DNA of 64,000 bases from Balamuthia mandrillaris (lineage: Eukaryota; Discosea; Longamoebia; Balamuthiidae), in contig JAVKOQ010000113.1 of the NCBI GenBank assembly GCA_031835245.1, forward strand, positions 1-64,000. The letters run 5' to 3'. The position numbers and the translations under genes are program-made. The notes beneath the pieces are model-generated. The model worked only from the letters and a program-made list of their open reading frames with translations. It was not told the origin of the DNA and did no database searches. Each line of letters starts with the position of its first letter. Within the stretch, counting starts at the first letter, position 1. Shown in pieces: positions 46,056-61,630 of this stretch.

Positions 46056-48256
46056 TCACAAACGACTGCTCTTGGAAGAGTGGGCATCGGTGATGCCGCG
46101 TGTGTGGAAGAGGTGGCTGATGTCCGCGGGATCTTCCTTGCCCTCCGCTGGGAGGAGTTTGCCGGGGTTGCACACGTTCTTTGGGTCCAGAGTGTGTTTC
46201 AACGTTCGAAGAATGCGAAGGCTGCCTTCATCAAAGTAACGCCCCATCCATGGAACATGCTCGAATCCTTTATGTTTTAAAGTTTTAAGAAAAACGAAAC
46301 ATGGAAAAAAAGAAGAGAAGAAAAGAGAGATATAAAAGCAAACAACTTACCAACTCCATGGTGATGGCTCAAAGCCCCTCCGTTCCTCAAGATAGCCTCC
46401 GTGGCGGCCTTCTTGGCGTCCAAATAGACATTGAGGTACTCATCTCCCTCTCCCGTCTGCAGCGAGGCATAATGGAAGTATATGCAAACGCCGTTGGAGT
46501 AAGTGTGGGAGACGTGAGCGCCCACCCATCCGGGCACGTTGTGCGTCTCGATGGCAGCCCAAGTGGATTGCTTGACGTCCTGATAGAGGGCGAGAGCGTT
46601 GCTCCAGGACATGCTGGACTCGGCCACGTCCACCCACATGCCGTGGTTCAATAAAAAGTCGCTATTAGGTTTTGTTTGGTTTGATGGTTTTTTTTTGGTT
46701 AGTTGATCAGAGAAGAGATGGAGAAGAAGCAAAGAAGAAGAAGCAATAAAGAAGAGGAAGAAATAAACAGATAAGATAAGAGGAAGAGTTAATAAAAGAG
46801 GAGTAAACGATAAACGAGAAGAAAGAACAAGAGAAAACTCGAGAACAGCGAAGCGAGAAGTGATAACCAAGGGGAAAGCGTACCGGAACATTGGAAGTTC
46901 ATAGCGTTTAGCGTACCAGGACTTGCCAGGTCCGGTTCCTACACCAAAGCCCTTGTGTTGTTTTAAGATGGATTTGACGATGCCTTTCTGATGCTTAACG
47001 TTGTAGGCTTCTCCCTCGAATCCAACGATCATCAAACAAATCTCTTTCATATCAAACCCTGTTTTGTGTTCGAGTTATTTTCACATTTGTTAAAGAGATT
47101 AGAAACGAAAAGAAAAGAGAGAGAAAAAAAGGAAATGAGAACGAAATAATAAACGGAAACAGGAAACAGAAAAACGAAACACAGCCACAGACAACAAAAC
47201 AAACCTTTAATCTTCTCCAAATACTTTTTGACCAGTTTGCTAAGAGCCTCTGCCACGGCCGGATTCCTTGGCTTGATGGCAAAGCTCATTTGTGTCTCCT
47301 GTGGGTCATACAAACGAATCATCGCTGGCAAAGCCTCCTTACGCACAATGTGGTGAATGGCCTCCAAGCCATCCTCCCACCGAGGGAAGAGGAAAGCGTG
47401 AAACTCCTGCACAGGAGGCACGGCATGCACCTTCATAACAGCCTGTGTGATTATGCCGAGGGTGCCCTCGGAGCCCACGAAAAAGTGTTTCATGGTCGGG
47501 CCAGAGCCGTTGCGAGGGACAGCGGGGGTGGTTATTGTGCCTGTGGGTGTTACGATCTTGAGAGAGACGCACATGTCTTCAATGTCTCCGTATTTATCGG
47601 ATTGCATTCCTGTATTTTAAAAAAATAGAGTGAGCAAGTGAAGAGAGCTAAAAAGGAGAGAGGGAGAGAGAGAGAAGGCAGGAAACAAAGAGAAGAAGAG
47701 AGAACAAGAAGAAGGTTGGAGAAGAAGAAAAACCTGAAGAGCAAGTGGCAAGCCATCCACCAAGAGTGGACCACTGGAAGGAATCTGGGTCGTGTCCCAA
47801 GGACACGCCCTCCCTCTGCAGGCTGTCCTCCAGGTCGGGTCCCAGGATGCCGACCTCAATGCAGGCCGTCATGGTCTTCTTGTCGATCCACAGCACCTTG
47901 TTCATGCGGCGGAGGTCCACAGAGACTATCATGCGCCGCTTTTCATCCCGCTCCGGCTCGCAGGCGCCTACGATGTTGGTGCGTCCGCCGCAGGGAATGA
48001 GCGCGACGTCATGCGTGTGTGCAGCTTGAACCAGCCGCTCCACGTCCTCGTGGCTTTGAGGGAAGACAACCACATCGGGAGATTCCGAAATGATACCTTT
48101 TCGGTGTTGTTTTTGTTTGTTGTTCATCGTTTTATGTGAGTGAATAAGCGGAAAGCAAGAAGAAGCAAGAAAAACGAAGAAGGATGAACGAAGAGAAAGA
48201 AGGGAGAAGAACGAAGAGAGAAGCGGAATTTAAAAAGAGAACCCAAGAGCGAACAG

Positions 48257-48303
<47 letters not shown>

Positions 48304-48393
48304 ACGACGAAAGAGAGAGAGAAAGAGAAAGAGAAAGAGAAAGAGAAAGAGAAAGAGAAAGAGAAAGAGAAAGAGAAAGAGAAAGAGAAACGA

Positions 48394-48443
<50 letters not shown>

Positions 48444-48918
48444 AGAAGAAGAAGAAGAAGAAGAAGAAGAAGAAGAAGAAGAAGAAGAAGAAGAAGAAAA
48501 GAAGGAAAAACAGATGCTGGGTGACAGCTTTGAGAGGGAGGAGAAATAAAACGTTTAAACTGAACAAACCTTTGTGTAAGCGCATCAAGTCACGCAGGCT
48601 GCTGCCATAGGTATGGCAGAGCCGCGCCATCCCGTCGAAGCTCACCTGGTTGGCGGAGAGGAAGGTCTTGAGGGCGGTCACAAAGCCCTCGTTGACCAGC
48701 GGCTCCGGCAGCTGGCTCAGCACCTCCTCCACGTCCACCGAGGGGGTGGTGTCCAGGGTGTCCAGGTCCCAGACGTCCTTGGCGAACTGCATGACCTTGG
48801 GGAACTCCACGCCGGTGCGGGAGTGGGCCACCAGCCCGCGGTGGTTAAAGTCGTAGTAGGCGCCCTTCTCGCCCCAGCCGTTCCATTTGAGCTTTTGCCA
48901 CACGTCCGCGCGCTCCAT
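46056..48918 (-). CDS. AGPS: alkyldihydroxyacetonephosphate synthase (ether lipid)
   Basis: Minus exons 48918-48570, 48096-47734, 47609-47205, 47058-46884, 46661-46351 and 46267-46056 give 604 residues. It is a vanillyl-alcohol-oxidase type flavoprotein: WNGWGEKGAYYDFNHRGL near the start, FAD-loop CGGRTNIVGA, DSFQWSTLGGWLATCSSG, FVGSEGTLGIIT, and the three-His active-site motif GALSHHHGVG. The enzyme swaps the acyl chain of acyl-DHAP for a fatty alcohol, the ether-bond step of plasmalogen and ether-lipid synthesis in peroxisomes. The C-terminus is SRL, a good PTS1; the mammalian enzyme uses a PTS2 instead. Intron 1 is filled with GAGAAA and GAA repeats (read on the plus strand). Confidence 0.96.
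48258..48498 (-). repeat. GA, GAGAAA and GAA microsatellite compound in AGPS intron 1
   Basis: Successive tracts of GA (48264-48294), GAGAAA (about 48318-48388), GA (48398-48438) and GAA (48439-48498) on the plus strand, pyrimidine-rich on the coding strand. Confidence 0.9.
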
Positions 48919-50162
<1,244 letters not shown>

Positions 50163-50214
50163 ACAAAACGTTTAAATAAACGCAATCTCTTTGAATGCCA
50201 TTCCTTTTCGTTTC

Positions 50215-50252
<38 letters not shown>

Positions 50253-50290
50253 TGAAACAAAAAAATGAACGGGAAAAAAGACCACAGCTA
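50163..50290. other. convergent 3' flanks with CT microsatellite
   Basis: CT repeat at 50217-50249 between the polyubiquitin stop and the kinase-PH-FYVE stop. Confidence 0.5.
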
Positions 50291-53200
50291 TTACTTCTTT
50301 TTGGCACGAACCACAAAAAGAGCAGAACGAGATCTGCGCAGTTGTTTTTGTTGCTGTTGCGCGTTGGAGAGAACAGCAACGCAGGGATCACACACGCGAA
50401 CGGTGCAACGACCATGCGGAAGGCACGCCCTTGTGAAGGAACAGCCGCCGCAAACCAGTTTGCCACAATGACGGCAGTGATGTCTTTTATTTTTTCGTGT
50501 GTGTTTGGGAGATGTTAATGGAAGGACAACAGAAGGGAGGAAGGACGGGAGAAGAGAAAGAAACCTTCGACGAAGAGCACCAAAACTGCGATGGCAAGCG
50601 GAGCAAGAAGGGGAGGAGTGGTCAGGCATCCAAATGGGAGCGAATGTCTCTGTTGTTGTTCCTTTGGTGTCGTTTGTTTCTGCAACGGAGAGAGAGAAGC
50701 GAAAATGGTTAGCGCTATGGAGGAAGAGAAGGGTGAGAGATGAGAGAAGCAACGGAAAGTAAGAAAGTCGTTACTGCGTAATGCTTGAATGGCGTTTCGA
50801 ATGTCTTCCATCCATTCTTCACGATCCTCCGGTGAGTCTGGAATGAGAGTAAAAGACTTTTCGGGGCTGTACAATTGAAACGAATCTATAACACATATAA
50901 AGAAAAACAGTTTTAGTCCCTGAAAAAACGACAAAGCAGAGAAGAGAGGGAAGGACAGAATGAGTACATGGAGGAAAGAGAGTATCGGTGGAGCACGAAA
51001 GCGAGTTATTGCTGCTGGCAAACACATCCTCCACTCTGCATCCACTCAGGTGCAACATTCGCCGAAAGTGCTGCTTCCCTTTGGAGGCTTGACTGGTGTA
51101 TACCAATATGTCGTTGAACAGAAAGAACCAACGTTTCTTTGCTGTCGTCTTCCCAATCTTTCGTAGCTGTCCATCTCGAATGTAGACACGAATGACTTGT
51201 TTCTTTTCGTGAGAACAAGGCGAGGAAGGAAGAAGAACAAACGCGTCATGTTCTTTTTCCTGTTGATATTCTTGTTGAGAAGGAAAAGAAGGAGAAGATG
51301 GAGAAGAAGAAGTGTTCTTTCTTCTTTGAAACAGTTTGAGCGGAGAGAGAGAAGTATTGTTGGCAGAAGAAGAAGGAAGAGAAGGAGAATGAGAAGCAGA
51401 AGACGAAGAACAACATGACGATGAACCAGAAGAAGGTAGAGGAAAATCCTTAGGCGAAGGAGGAGGAGAAGAAAAAGCAGGAGAGGACGAGGAGAAACTG
51501 AGCAGAAAGGAAGGTTTACGATTGCGAGGTGGAGGTGGTGGTGCGCGTTTTTGAGGCTTTGGAAGAGCAGTAAGAGGCGAATAGGGAAACCAACGCGCAA
51601 TCGGTCGTGCAGGAGATGTAGTTGAGGTAATTGAAGAAGAATCCGAAGCATCTGAAGCAACAGAAGAAGCAGAAGAAGAAGAAGAAGAAGAAGAAGAAGA
51701 AGAAGAAGAAGAAGAAGAACAAGAAGAAGAAGAAGAAGAAGAAGAAGAAGAAGAAGAAGAACAAGAAAGAGGAGGGTAAGTGGAGTCGTAGGCTGAATTT
51801 GTTTCAGTGATAGTAGAATCAACGAAAGAAGCAGAAGAAGCAGAACAAGAAGAAGAAGAACAAGAAGAAGAAGAAGAGGAAGAGGAAGAGGAGGAAGAAC
51901 TAGAAGCAGAAACAGAAGAAGATGATGAAGAAGTAGCAGCAGAAGAGTCGTCTTCCTTCTCAAAGTAACTTTCACCCAATTGCAAAATTCGAGTGAGAGA
52001 AGGAGAAGAGCGAGAGCGACTCATGGAGGTCTTTCTTCGGTGTTGCGTTCTCGCGTCACCAATCCATCCTCCCTTATCACTTTGTCGCTGTTCTCGTCCT
52101 GTGTGATGACTTTGGCTTCGTTCGTTGCCGGTTTTAGGTCTTCTGCCGAGGTGCAATGAAGAGGTTTCTTTTCCAACGCTTTTCATCAAACGAATCGTGT
52201 TTAGTTGTTCCTTCTTTTCTGCACTCTTCCTTTCAGGCTTTTTTGCTTGTTTTGTTTGTTCCTCTGCTTCTTCTTCTTCTTCTTCTTCTTGTTGGATGCC
52301 TATAAACTGTTCTTCTTGCTCTTCTTGAAACGGGAAAGCATCGTAGAGAAGATCAAACTGAAGTTCTTTCGTGAACAGGGCTTGAATGGAAAGAATCTTC
52401 TCTTTGTTTAGTCTTTGTGCTGTCGATGATAGCGTCTTTACTATATTGCTTTCTTCATCCGTCTTTTTCTTCGTGTCTTTCTCTTCGTATTTGTTATTAT
52501 CATTATCATTTTTGTTGTCGTCCTCCATTTCGTTACGTTGGTGCAGCTGCTGCTGTTGTGGTTGTTGTTGAAGAGGTTTGAGGTCTTGTTGTTTGCGAGA
52601 GAAAGAAAGTGGTGAAGCAGCTGGAGGAGAAAGAAAAGGTAAGGGAGGAGAAGAGGAGAAAGTATTACTGCCCACCCTCTTGTGCTGATTGTGTTGAAGC
52701 AACCGAATGGACAAACGTTTGAGAGAAAGTTCTTTGGGGTCCTCTTTGCCTTGTCTCTCTCTTTCGATAAGGGGTTTTAGCCAGTTGTGTTGAAGTAAGG
52801 AAGCAGCTGAGGGCCTTAGTTTAGGGTCTTGTTGGAAGCAAAGCGTTAACCAGTCTCTGAGTTCCTGTTAAATTTTGTTAGCTAAGTTTAAAAGAACAGC
52901 GGAACAAATATGTAACATGGAAGAAAAGTGAAAGAGAGAGGAGAAGGGAAGCACCTCAGAAATGGAAGTTGGTAATGGAGGACACCCATTGTTGACCATG
53001 CTGTACATTGCCGAAATGGAGCCGTCATGGAAGTAAGGCGGATAACCTTCTAATAGCTCAATGACCGTACATCCTAACGACCTTTTTGTTGAACAAGAAA
53101 AAAGAATGCAGAGCGAACGGCAAAACGACAAAGAAGAAACAACAGAATAAAACGTGAATAAAATACATACAAATATAAGCAACGAAGCAGAACAACATAG

Positions 53201-54340
53201 AAAGAACAAAAACTTAAACAAACAAACCAAATATCAGCAGCAGTAGTAACTTTGCTTTCCAAAGTTATGGCTTCAGGAGCCATCCAAAAGGGAGAACCTT
53301 CCAGATTCATTTCCACCAAACTGTCATCTTTAGCTTCGTCATCTGAATTGATTGCTATAGAGTGCGGTCTTCCTCGTAGCGTTAAAGATATTCCAAAATC
53401 AGCTGCAAACGACGACGACAACAACAAACAAAAGAGACAACAATGGCATAAAATAAAAAATAAACATGTCAGTGCTATAGAGATAAGGAGAAAGAAGAAT
53501 GAAGAAAGAAAAGGAGAAAGGAGGTAGAAGAAAGAAAGAAAGAAGAAAGGAGAAGAGATACGAACCTAGTTTGATCTTGCCTTTCTTTGTCAATAGTATA
53601 TTTGCACATTTGATATCTCTGCACAATGAAGTTAGCCAAAGGTAAGAAAAAAAAAAGAAACAGAAACAGAAACAGAAACAGAAACAGAAACAGAAACAGA
53701 AACAGAAACAGAAACAGAAACAGAAACAGAAACAGAAACAGAAACAGAACAGAAACAGAAACAGAAACAGAACAGAAACAGAAACAGAAACAGAAACAGA
53801 AACAGAAACAGAAACAGAAACAGAAACAGAAACAGAAACAGAAACAGAAACAGAAACAGAAACAGAAACAGAAACAGAAACAGAAACAGAAACAGAAACA
53901 GAAACAGAAACAGAAACAGAAACAGAAAGAAAAAGAAAATGAAAATGAAAATGAAATGAAAGGAGAGAAAAACCTGTGAACAACGTTTCTGGAATGTAGA
54001 TAATGAAGACCATCTAATATCTGTTTTACATAACGGCCCACGAGAACTTCCGGAAACACGCCAAACCGTTGCAGAACCGAGTGCAGGGAACCGTTCTCCA
54101 TGTACTCCATCACAAAGTTCAAGGTGGAGGACGTGGGGACGAGGCCCAAATACTTTATAATGTTTTGATGGTTGAACGATTTGAGCAGTTCGGCTTCTTT
54201 CTTTTTTTGTAAAAAGGGTGAGTTGCGAGAGAGCAATGCGAAAGGAAGAGAGAAGAGACAACAGAGTAAAGAGAGCAAAGGAGAGAGAGAGAGAGAGAAA
54301 GAGAGAGAAACACAGCAGCAGAGAACAAGAGAAGCAAAGA

Positions 54341-54374
<34 letters not shown>

Positions 54375-54766
54375 AGAGAGACGAAAGAAAGAATATTACC
54401 ATTACAGAGGCCAAGTCCTCCTCGGTGATCTGTTTGGTGGAGACCTGTTTGATGGCAACAAAGCGGCCGGATTCCAAATGGATCGCTTTATACACAAGCC
54501 CAGAGGCTCCTTTGCCTATCACTTCTCCCAGTTGCTTTTAAAACAAAAACGAGGGCGTTAAAAGAACAAAGAAAGAAGAAGCAGAGAAGAAGAAGAAGAA
54601 GAAGAAGAAGAACAAGAAGAAGAAAGTCATCAAGAAACGAAGAGAAACAAACATAATCGCCCAACAGGTTGACTTTCTTCATCGCCGAGACATTCTCTTC
54701 GTGCAATTGTCGCAGCTTCCGTCCGATGTCACGACTCGCATGCGAGTCATGTTGTTTTTGTGCCAT
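50291..54766 (-). CDS. STE-type kinase with PH and FYVE domains
   Basis: Ten minus exons (54766-54653, 54534-54400, 54200-53974, 53618-53566, 53402-53228, 53081-52955, 52864-50968, 50885-50775, 50679-50565, 50483-50291) close to 1,048 residues. The kinase (about 35-310) has IGKGASGLVYKA, VAIKQV, VHRDIKCANILL, ADFGISL, GSPFWMAPE and WSLGCTVIEL, closest in style to the Cdc7/SepA/MAP3K-epsilon group of STE kinases. A 500-residue disordered region rich in Ser follows, then a PH domain (about 835-945: IRDGQLRKIGK, RWFFLFNDILVYT, EEWMEDIRNAIQAL) and a FYVE finger (about 960-1030) with WMPD and RRHHCRHCGKLVC. PH and FYVE bind phosphoinositides, so this kinase probably acts on endosomal or plasma membranes. 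It appears active. Confidence 0.9.
51660..51770 (-). repeat. GAA microsatellite encoding poly-serine in the kinase
   Basis: GAA repeats on the plus strand (TTC/TCT on the coding strand), read in the serine frame and interrupted by single Cys codons. Two shorter tracts follow to 51915. Inside the disordered linker. Confidence 0.85.
53651..53930 (-). repeat. CAGAAA hexanucleotide array in a kinase intron
   Basis: About 46 nearly perfect copies of CAGAAA (TTTCTG on the coding strand) fill the intron between 53619 and 53973. Two five-base units near 53745 and 53770 break the period. Confidence 0.95.
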
Positions 54767-55416
54767 GCCTCCTTCCCCTCTTGGTGGTGGTGGTGGTTAT
54801 TTTTTTTTCTAAAAAACTGTTCACCTTTTTCTTTCGTTCTTTTCGATTCAAACAACAACAAAATAATAATATTAAATTTTTTTTCAAACGTTGATTTTTT
54901 TTTGTCGGCATTACATTGTCGACAAATAATACTCAACGAGGCTAAAATAGGAAAGGTAGATGGAGTTCTATTAGGCTAACTCTTAACACTTAAATAGCTA
55001 TAACTATATATCCAGATTCCAACGTAATAGGATCGATAATACCTATTAGGTGAGAGAGGAAGGAAGGAGAGGAAGGAAGGAGAGGAAGGAAGGAGAGGAA
55101 GGAAGGAGAGGAAGGAAGGAGAGGAAGGAAGGAGAGGAAGGAAGGAGAGGGAGAGGAAGGAAAGGAAGGAAGGAGAGGAAGGAAGGAAGGGGGAAAATGA
55201 AATGTGAAAGAGAGAAAAAAGAAACAAAATACAAACAAAAGTTTTTAAAAAAGGAAGGAAGGACAAAAAGGAAACAACAAAAGTGAGGTGGTCGGGTGTT
55301 GTTTCCACAAAAAAAGAGGGAATACTTTTTTTTTTCTCTGTGGAGCTGATGATGAACATGTTCGTGGCTGATGCAAACAAAGCGTTCCCCGGTGTGTTCA
55401 CCGCTTCCTTCTGCTT
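54767..55416. other. intergenic region with GTCGAC site and purine minisatellite
   Basis: GTCGAC at 54918-54923, 150 bases upstream of the kinase-PH-FYVE start, within an AT-rich leader. At 55055-55195 about ten units of a 13-base GAGGAAGGAAGGA repeat. No gene; the right part is the 3' flank of the NDR kinase gene. Confidence 0.55.
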
Positions 55417-57803
<2,387 letters not shown>

Positions 57804-58505
57804 CTTTATGGCTTTCTTGCTTTCTCCGGGGGGCTTGAGATCAACAAAAAAGTTTTTCTCTCTGAAAAAAAGAAGAAGGAAAACAAAAGAGGAGAGAAGG
57901 AGAAGAGAAGGAGGAGAGGAGGAGGAGGAGGAGAGAGAGAGAAAGAGGTTAATAACACAGTCTCCTCGACAACCAGAAAAAAAAAGATATAAAGACGAGG
58001 ACAGAAGAAAAAGAGAAAAGAGGGAGTGGGGAGGAGTTTTTTGTTGTTTGGAATAAAGAACAAATAAAAAGCTCCGACTTTGTGCAAAGAACGAACGTAA
58101 CATAAACAAAAAATACATCCCCCACCCAAAAGAAACAAAATCCCCCAACAAAACCCAAAAACACGCATCATCCGTTTACTTCCGTTTGTCTCTGAAGGAC
58201 CATCACGAACGAAAAATCAAAAAAAAAAACGAACGAAAGGGGAGGCGAAAAAAAAAACCAAAGTTGATGGTCCTTCAGAGAGACAAACCAAATCAATCTG
58301 TTTTTTTTTAAAAAAAAAAGAAGAAGAAGGAAAAGAGATACAGAGAGAGAGAGCGAAGAAGAAGACTTCAAACCTTTTTGGTGTTTTACTCCGCTACTCT
58401 TTTTTTGTTTGTTGGCTTCGCTTTCACTTTCTCTCTCTTCTTTTCTATGGGGGGCGAAAAGGAAAAACAAAGAGAGTAAATTTATTTTTATTTTTTTGTT
58501 GGGGG

Positions 58506-58540
<35 letters not shown>

Positions 58541-58880
58541 GTTTTGGTTGGGCGGCAAATAAGGGAAGAGCGATGATAAGGTATTGCGGCCGAAAAAAAA
58601 AGAGTTGGACGGCGGGCAGAGTCGATCTGGAGCATCGAGGGTGATCAGCCAGGTCTACCAAAAAAAACAGGAGCGTTGTCGACAGGAGTCGAAATGGTAG
58701 CAGCAGAAAGAAAGAGAAAGCAGAGAGAGAGCAGAGAGAGAAGGGGAGGAGAGAGAAGCAGAGAAGGAGAGAGAGGACATTCAGTTTTTTGTTCTAACCT
58801 TTTTTTTCTTCTCAGCTTGATTCGATACACATTTGTAAAATCCAGATGAACAACCTCCCCGCAAAAAAAAGCACCACTCT
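57804..58880. other. 5' leader of NDR kinase gene and 3' flank of ALG1
   Basis: 1.1 kb with GA tracts (57895-57945, 58330-58360, 58705-58775), a T-run of about 30 at 58509-58540, a hairpin with arms 58184-58205 and 58265-58288, and GTCGAC at 58678. Nothing coding is supported. A non-coding first exon of the NDR gene is possible. Confidence 0.5.
58184..58288. repeat. inverted repeat able to form a long hairpin
   Basis: GTTTGTCTCTGAAGGACCAT and following CA at 58184-58205 is the reverse complement, but for one two-base gap, of TGATGGTCCTTCAGAGAGAC and following AAAC at 58265-58288, with a 59-base A-rich loop. It lies about 400 bases upstream of the NDR kinase start, possibly in its leader. Confidence 0.75.
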
Positions 58881-60889
58881 TCAAAAGCTCGAAGACTTGT
58901 CGTCGTTGTACATAACCTCAATGGGCGGAATCGGTCTTCCTTTGAGCAAAGGGTGGATGACCTTTGGCCAAGCCGTTTCTCTCCATGACTCATCCCAACG
59001 CAGCGGCTCTGAAGCGGTGATGCTTTGTAGCCGTTGCTTATTGTATGGCCAATCTTTGAATATTTTCTACAGAAGAAGAAATGAGCGTCTGTAACAGGAA
59101 CAGAAGAAAAGGAGTTACAAAGGAAGAAGAAACGAACATAAAGTTGCTTTGCGAGCTGTAAACTGTCGTTGAAATGGAGGCCATTGCGTTTGTGTTGAAC
59201 TAGCTCATGTAAGCTAATTTTTTTTAAAAAAAACAAAGATATATTAGCCAAAACAGAGATAAAGCAAGACCATAAGATGGCGAGAGAGAAAGCGAGAAAC
59301 CATTTAAAGTGATAAGCCAAGACGGGCAATTCACAACCAAACATGTCGACCACCTTCATGGGCAGGTCAAGACCAGAGGAAGAAGTGTGGAGAGAAATGC
59401 CCAAATCGCAGCAACCAAGCAGCTTCGGGTAGTTCTCTGCGCTGAGCCACATGGTAAGGACGTGAGTATGACGGTATTGCCTCTCTCGTATGAGTTGTTT
59501 GTAGTAGTCTTTCATTGGTCCTTTGCCTAGTTTGATGCATTTGTTCATAAGAAAAGAGAAAAGAGGAAGAAGAAGATGAAGTACGGACCAGTGATAATAA
59601 AAATGAGAGGAGGAAAATCTTCGTTTGATTGTTCCAGCCACTCTTCGTACGTGTCTATTGCCTCCAAAAGTACTCCAAAGTCTTCATCTGGTGTCCAACT
59701 CGTTGAACTTATGATGAATGCTGGTCTCTACATTCCACAACCAGTTAGACATGAAAACAATGGACGGCACAAAGAAAATAAACAAAAGAATAAAAAGTAA
59801 ACAAAACAAAACATATTGGCAAGGCAACAGAAGTTGGTAATGAAAGTAAAAGTGAAAAAACTACCTGTTGCTTTGGGAGATACGTGTATTGCTTTGGTGA
59901 ACCTTCTTTCTCCTTGCCTTTGTCCTTGCGAACAGCAAAGAACGTGTTGGAAGGAGAAAGGCGCTCTCCAAGATCTGCAGCACATTCTCTAAACTCGCTC
60001 TGAAGCTCTACAAACAACTTTTGTTGGAGTGAAGAAGAAGAAGAAGAAGAAGAAGAAGAAGAAGAAGAAGAAGAAGAAGAAGAAGAAGAAGAATAAGAAT
60101 AAGAGTTAATAAACCTATTGAGTCCGGTAAAGAACTCAAAATAAAGAACTGGAACAAAGTGGAAGGGAATGGAAATGAACCTCGTGAGCTTCGCCAATAG
60201 AAAGTTTGCTGAAGAAAGATGGCGGCCGATCGTACAAAACCGTAGCACTTAAGGAAGAGAGAAGGGTGAGGCAGAGAAATTAAAAGAAAGAGGGCCGGGA
60301 GGATAGAAAGGTCATTAAAATGGCCTTCTTGTGTTGTTCCATACGAACCAAATACCCCAATTCTGATAAAGTTCCCGTTGCATCGCGGCCGAGACACAAA
60401 AGTTGGCATCGGCCAACTTCCCAAAGAAGTGCTCATACCTGAAGAAGAGTTCAAAGAAAACAGGTTGGCACAAACCAAAACAAATGAATGAACGAACAAA
60501 TGAGAAACAATATACCATTTGTACATCTTTACAACTTTGTGCCGAGGACCCATGTTCAATGCCAATATGCTGCAATGGAGAATTAAAAGGAGCTGAGAAG
60601 AAAGAAGAACAAGAGCAGGAGACCTACAGCAGTAAGAGAGAAGCAAGTAATATACCTATAACCAAAGTTGTGCCAGTCAATGACGAGCTTTGCTGAGCGA
60701 ATTTTACAGGCCAAGAAGGCAACTAGCAAAGCAGGTATAGCTGGTGGGTTCTTACATTTACAAGCACCAAGTGAGAAAACACGGTAAGAAGGAAGAAGGA
60801 AGAAAGGAAGAAGGAAGAACAAGAACAAGAACAACAAGAACAAGAACAAGAAGGAAGAGGAGGACGAAAGAACAAAGCGAAAGAAGTGG

Positions 60890-60933
<44 letters not shown>

Positions 60934-61316
60934 AATCAACCTGAACAAGAATAACGTCGGGCTTTTGAATGCCAAAGAAGAGGATCCACAACAACTGAAC
61001 GGCCAACAGGAGCAGTTTCAGAGGCGCATAGAAGAGAAAGAAGAGACGATAGAACGGCAGCTTTGGAAACGCCCATAAAAGATGTTGTGTAATATTTGGG
61101 TGAGACTCGATCTCTGGTCTTGCTCTTGTGCCTTTTTTTGGACGTTTAACAAGAAGAAGAAAAGGTGAAAAGACAAAAGCCCTGCAAACCTTTGTAACCG
61201 ATCAAGTCCACCAAGACATGGACGTCCTGCGTCTCAGCCAAGGAGTGAGCGTGATACTGCATGCGAGGGCTGCGCCCCACATCACCAAGAACCAACACGG
61301 CCACCCTCTTCACCAT
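58881..61316 (-). CDS. ALG1: ALG1 beta-1,4-mannosyltransferase
   Basis: Minus exons 61316-61190, 61131-60941, 60750-60656, 60569-60516, 60438-60349, 60247-60181, 60017-59865, 59727-59589, 59526-59301, 59213-59138 and 59066-58881 give 467 residues (human 464). It begins [20 protein letters not shown], then a membrane-associated hydrophobic stretch, [41 protein letters not shown], the GT4 donor-site motif [37 protein letters not shown] and LRWDESW. The enzyme adds the first mannose, from GDP-mannose, to GlcNAc2-PP-dolichol on the cytosolic face of the ER for N-glycosylation. The join after NWG is inferred from phase (GTTCGT donor). Confidence 0.96.
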
Positions 61317-61471
61317 TTCTCTCTCCCCCCACAAAGCGTGTGCAAACCAAAAAAAAAAGACACACTCAAAGCAACCAACAACAGCAATAAAAGGGCCTCC
61401 TCTCTAAAGCAAATCTTTGTCTGTTCTTCTTTCACTTCACTTCTTTCTGGATGTCTACAAAAAAGAAAATG

Positions 61472-61534
61472 GTCGACATGAACTATTTCCGGTCGACAAG
61501 GCTTCGATCAGTGAAAAAAGTTAATCTTGTCGAC
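61472..61534. promoter_or_regulatory. three GTCGAC sites upstream of ALG1
   Basis: Copies at 61472-61477, 61492-61497 and 61529-61534; two have the extended form TGTCGAC or GGTCGACA seen in other clusters. Confidence 0.45.
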
Positions 61535-61630
61535 GTCTCGTCCTTCCCATAACTGATTTTTCATTGGCCGGCTTATCGCCTTCAAGTAGTGGCAGGAAGA
61601 CGGAACGCAAGGACAGGAAGGCCGTTGGGG

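Noticed and set aside
48184-48549. Plus-strand frame of Glu/Lys/Arg repeats
   Set aside because: Microsatellite in intron 1 of the minus-strand alkyl-DHAP synthase gene.
51046-51975. Leu-rich minus-strand frame overlapping the kinase linker
   Set aside because: Out-of-frame reading of the serine-coding microsatellite; the kinase frame continues into a PH domain.
53626-53979. Plus-strand frames of KQ or RN repeats and minus-strand CF repeats
   Set aside because: Translations of the intronic CAGAAA array; the flanking kinase exons join in phase without it.
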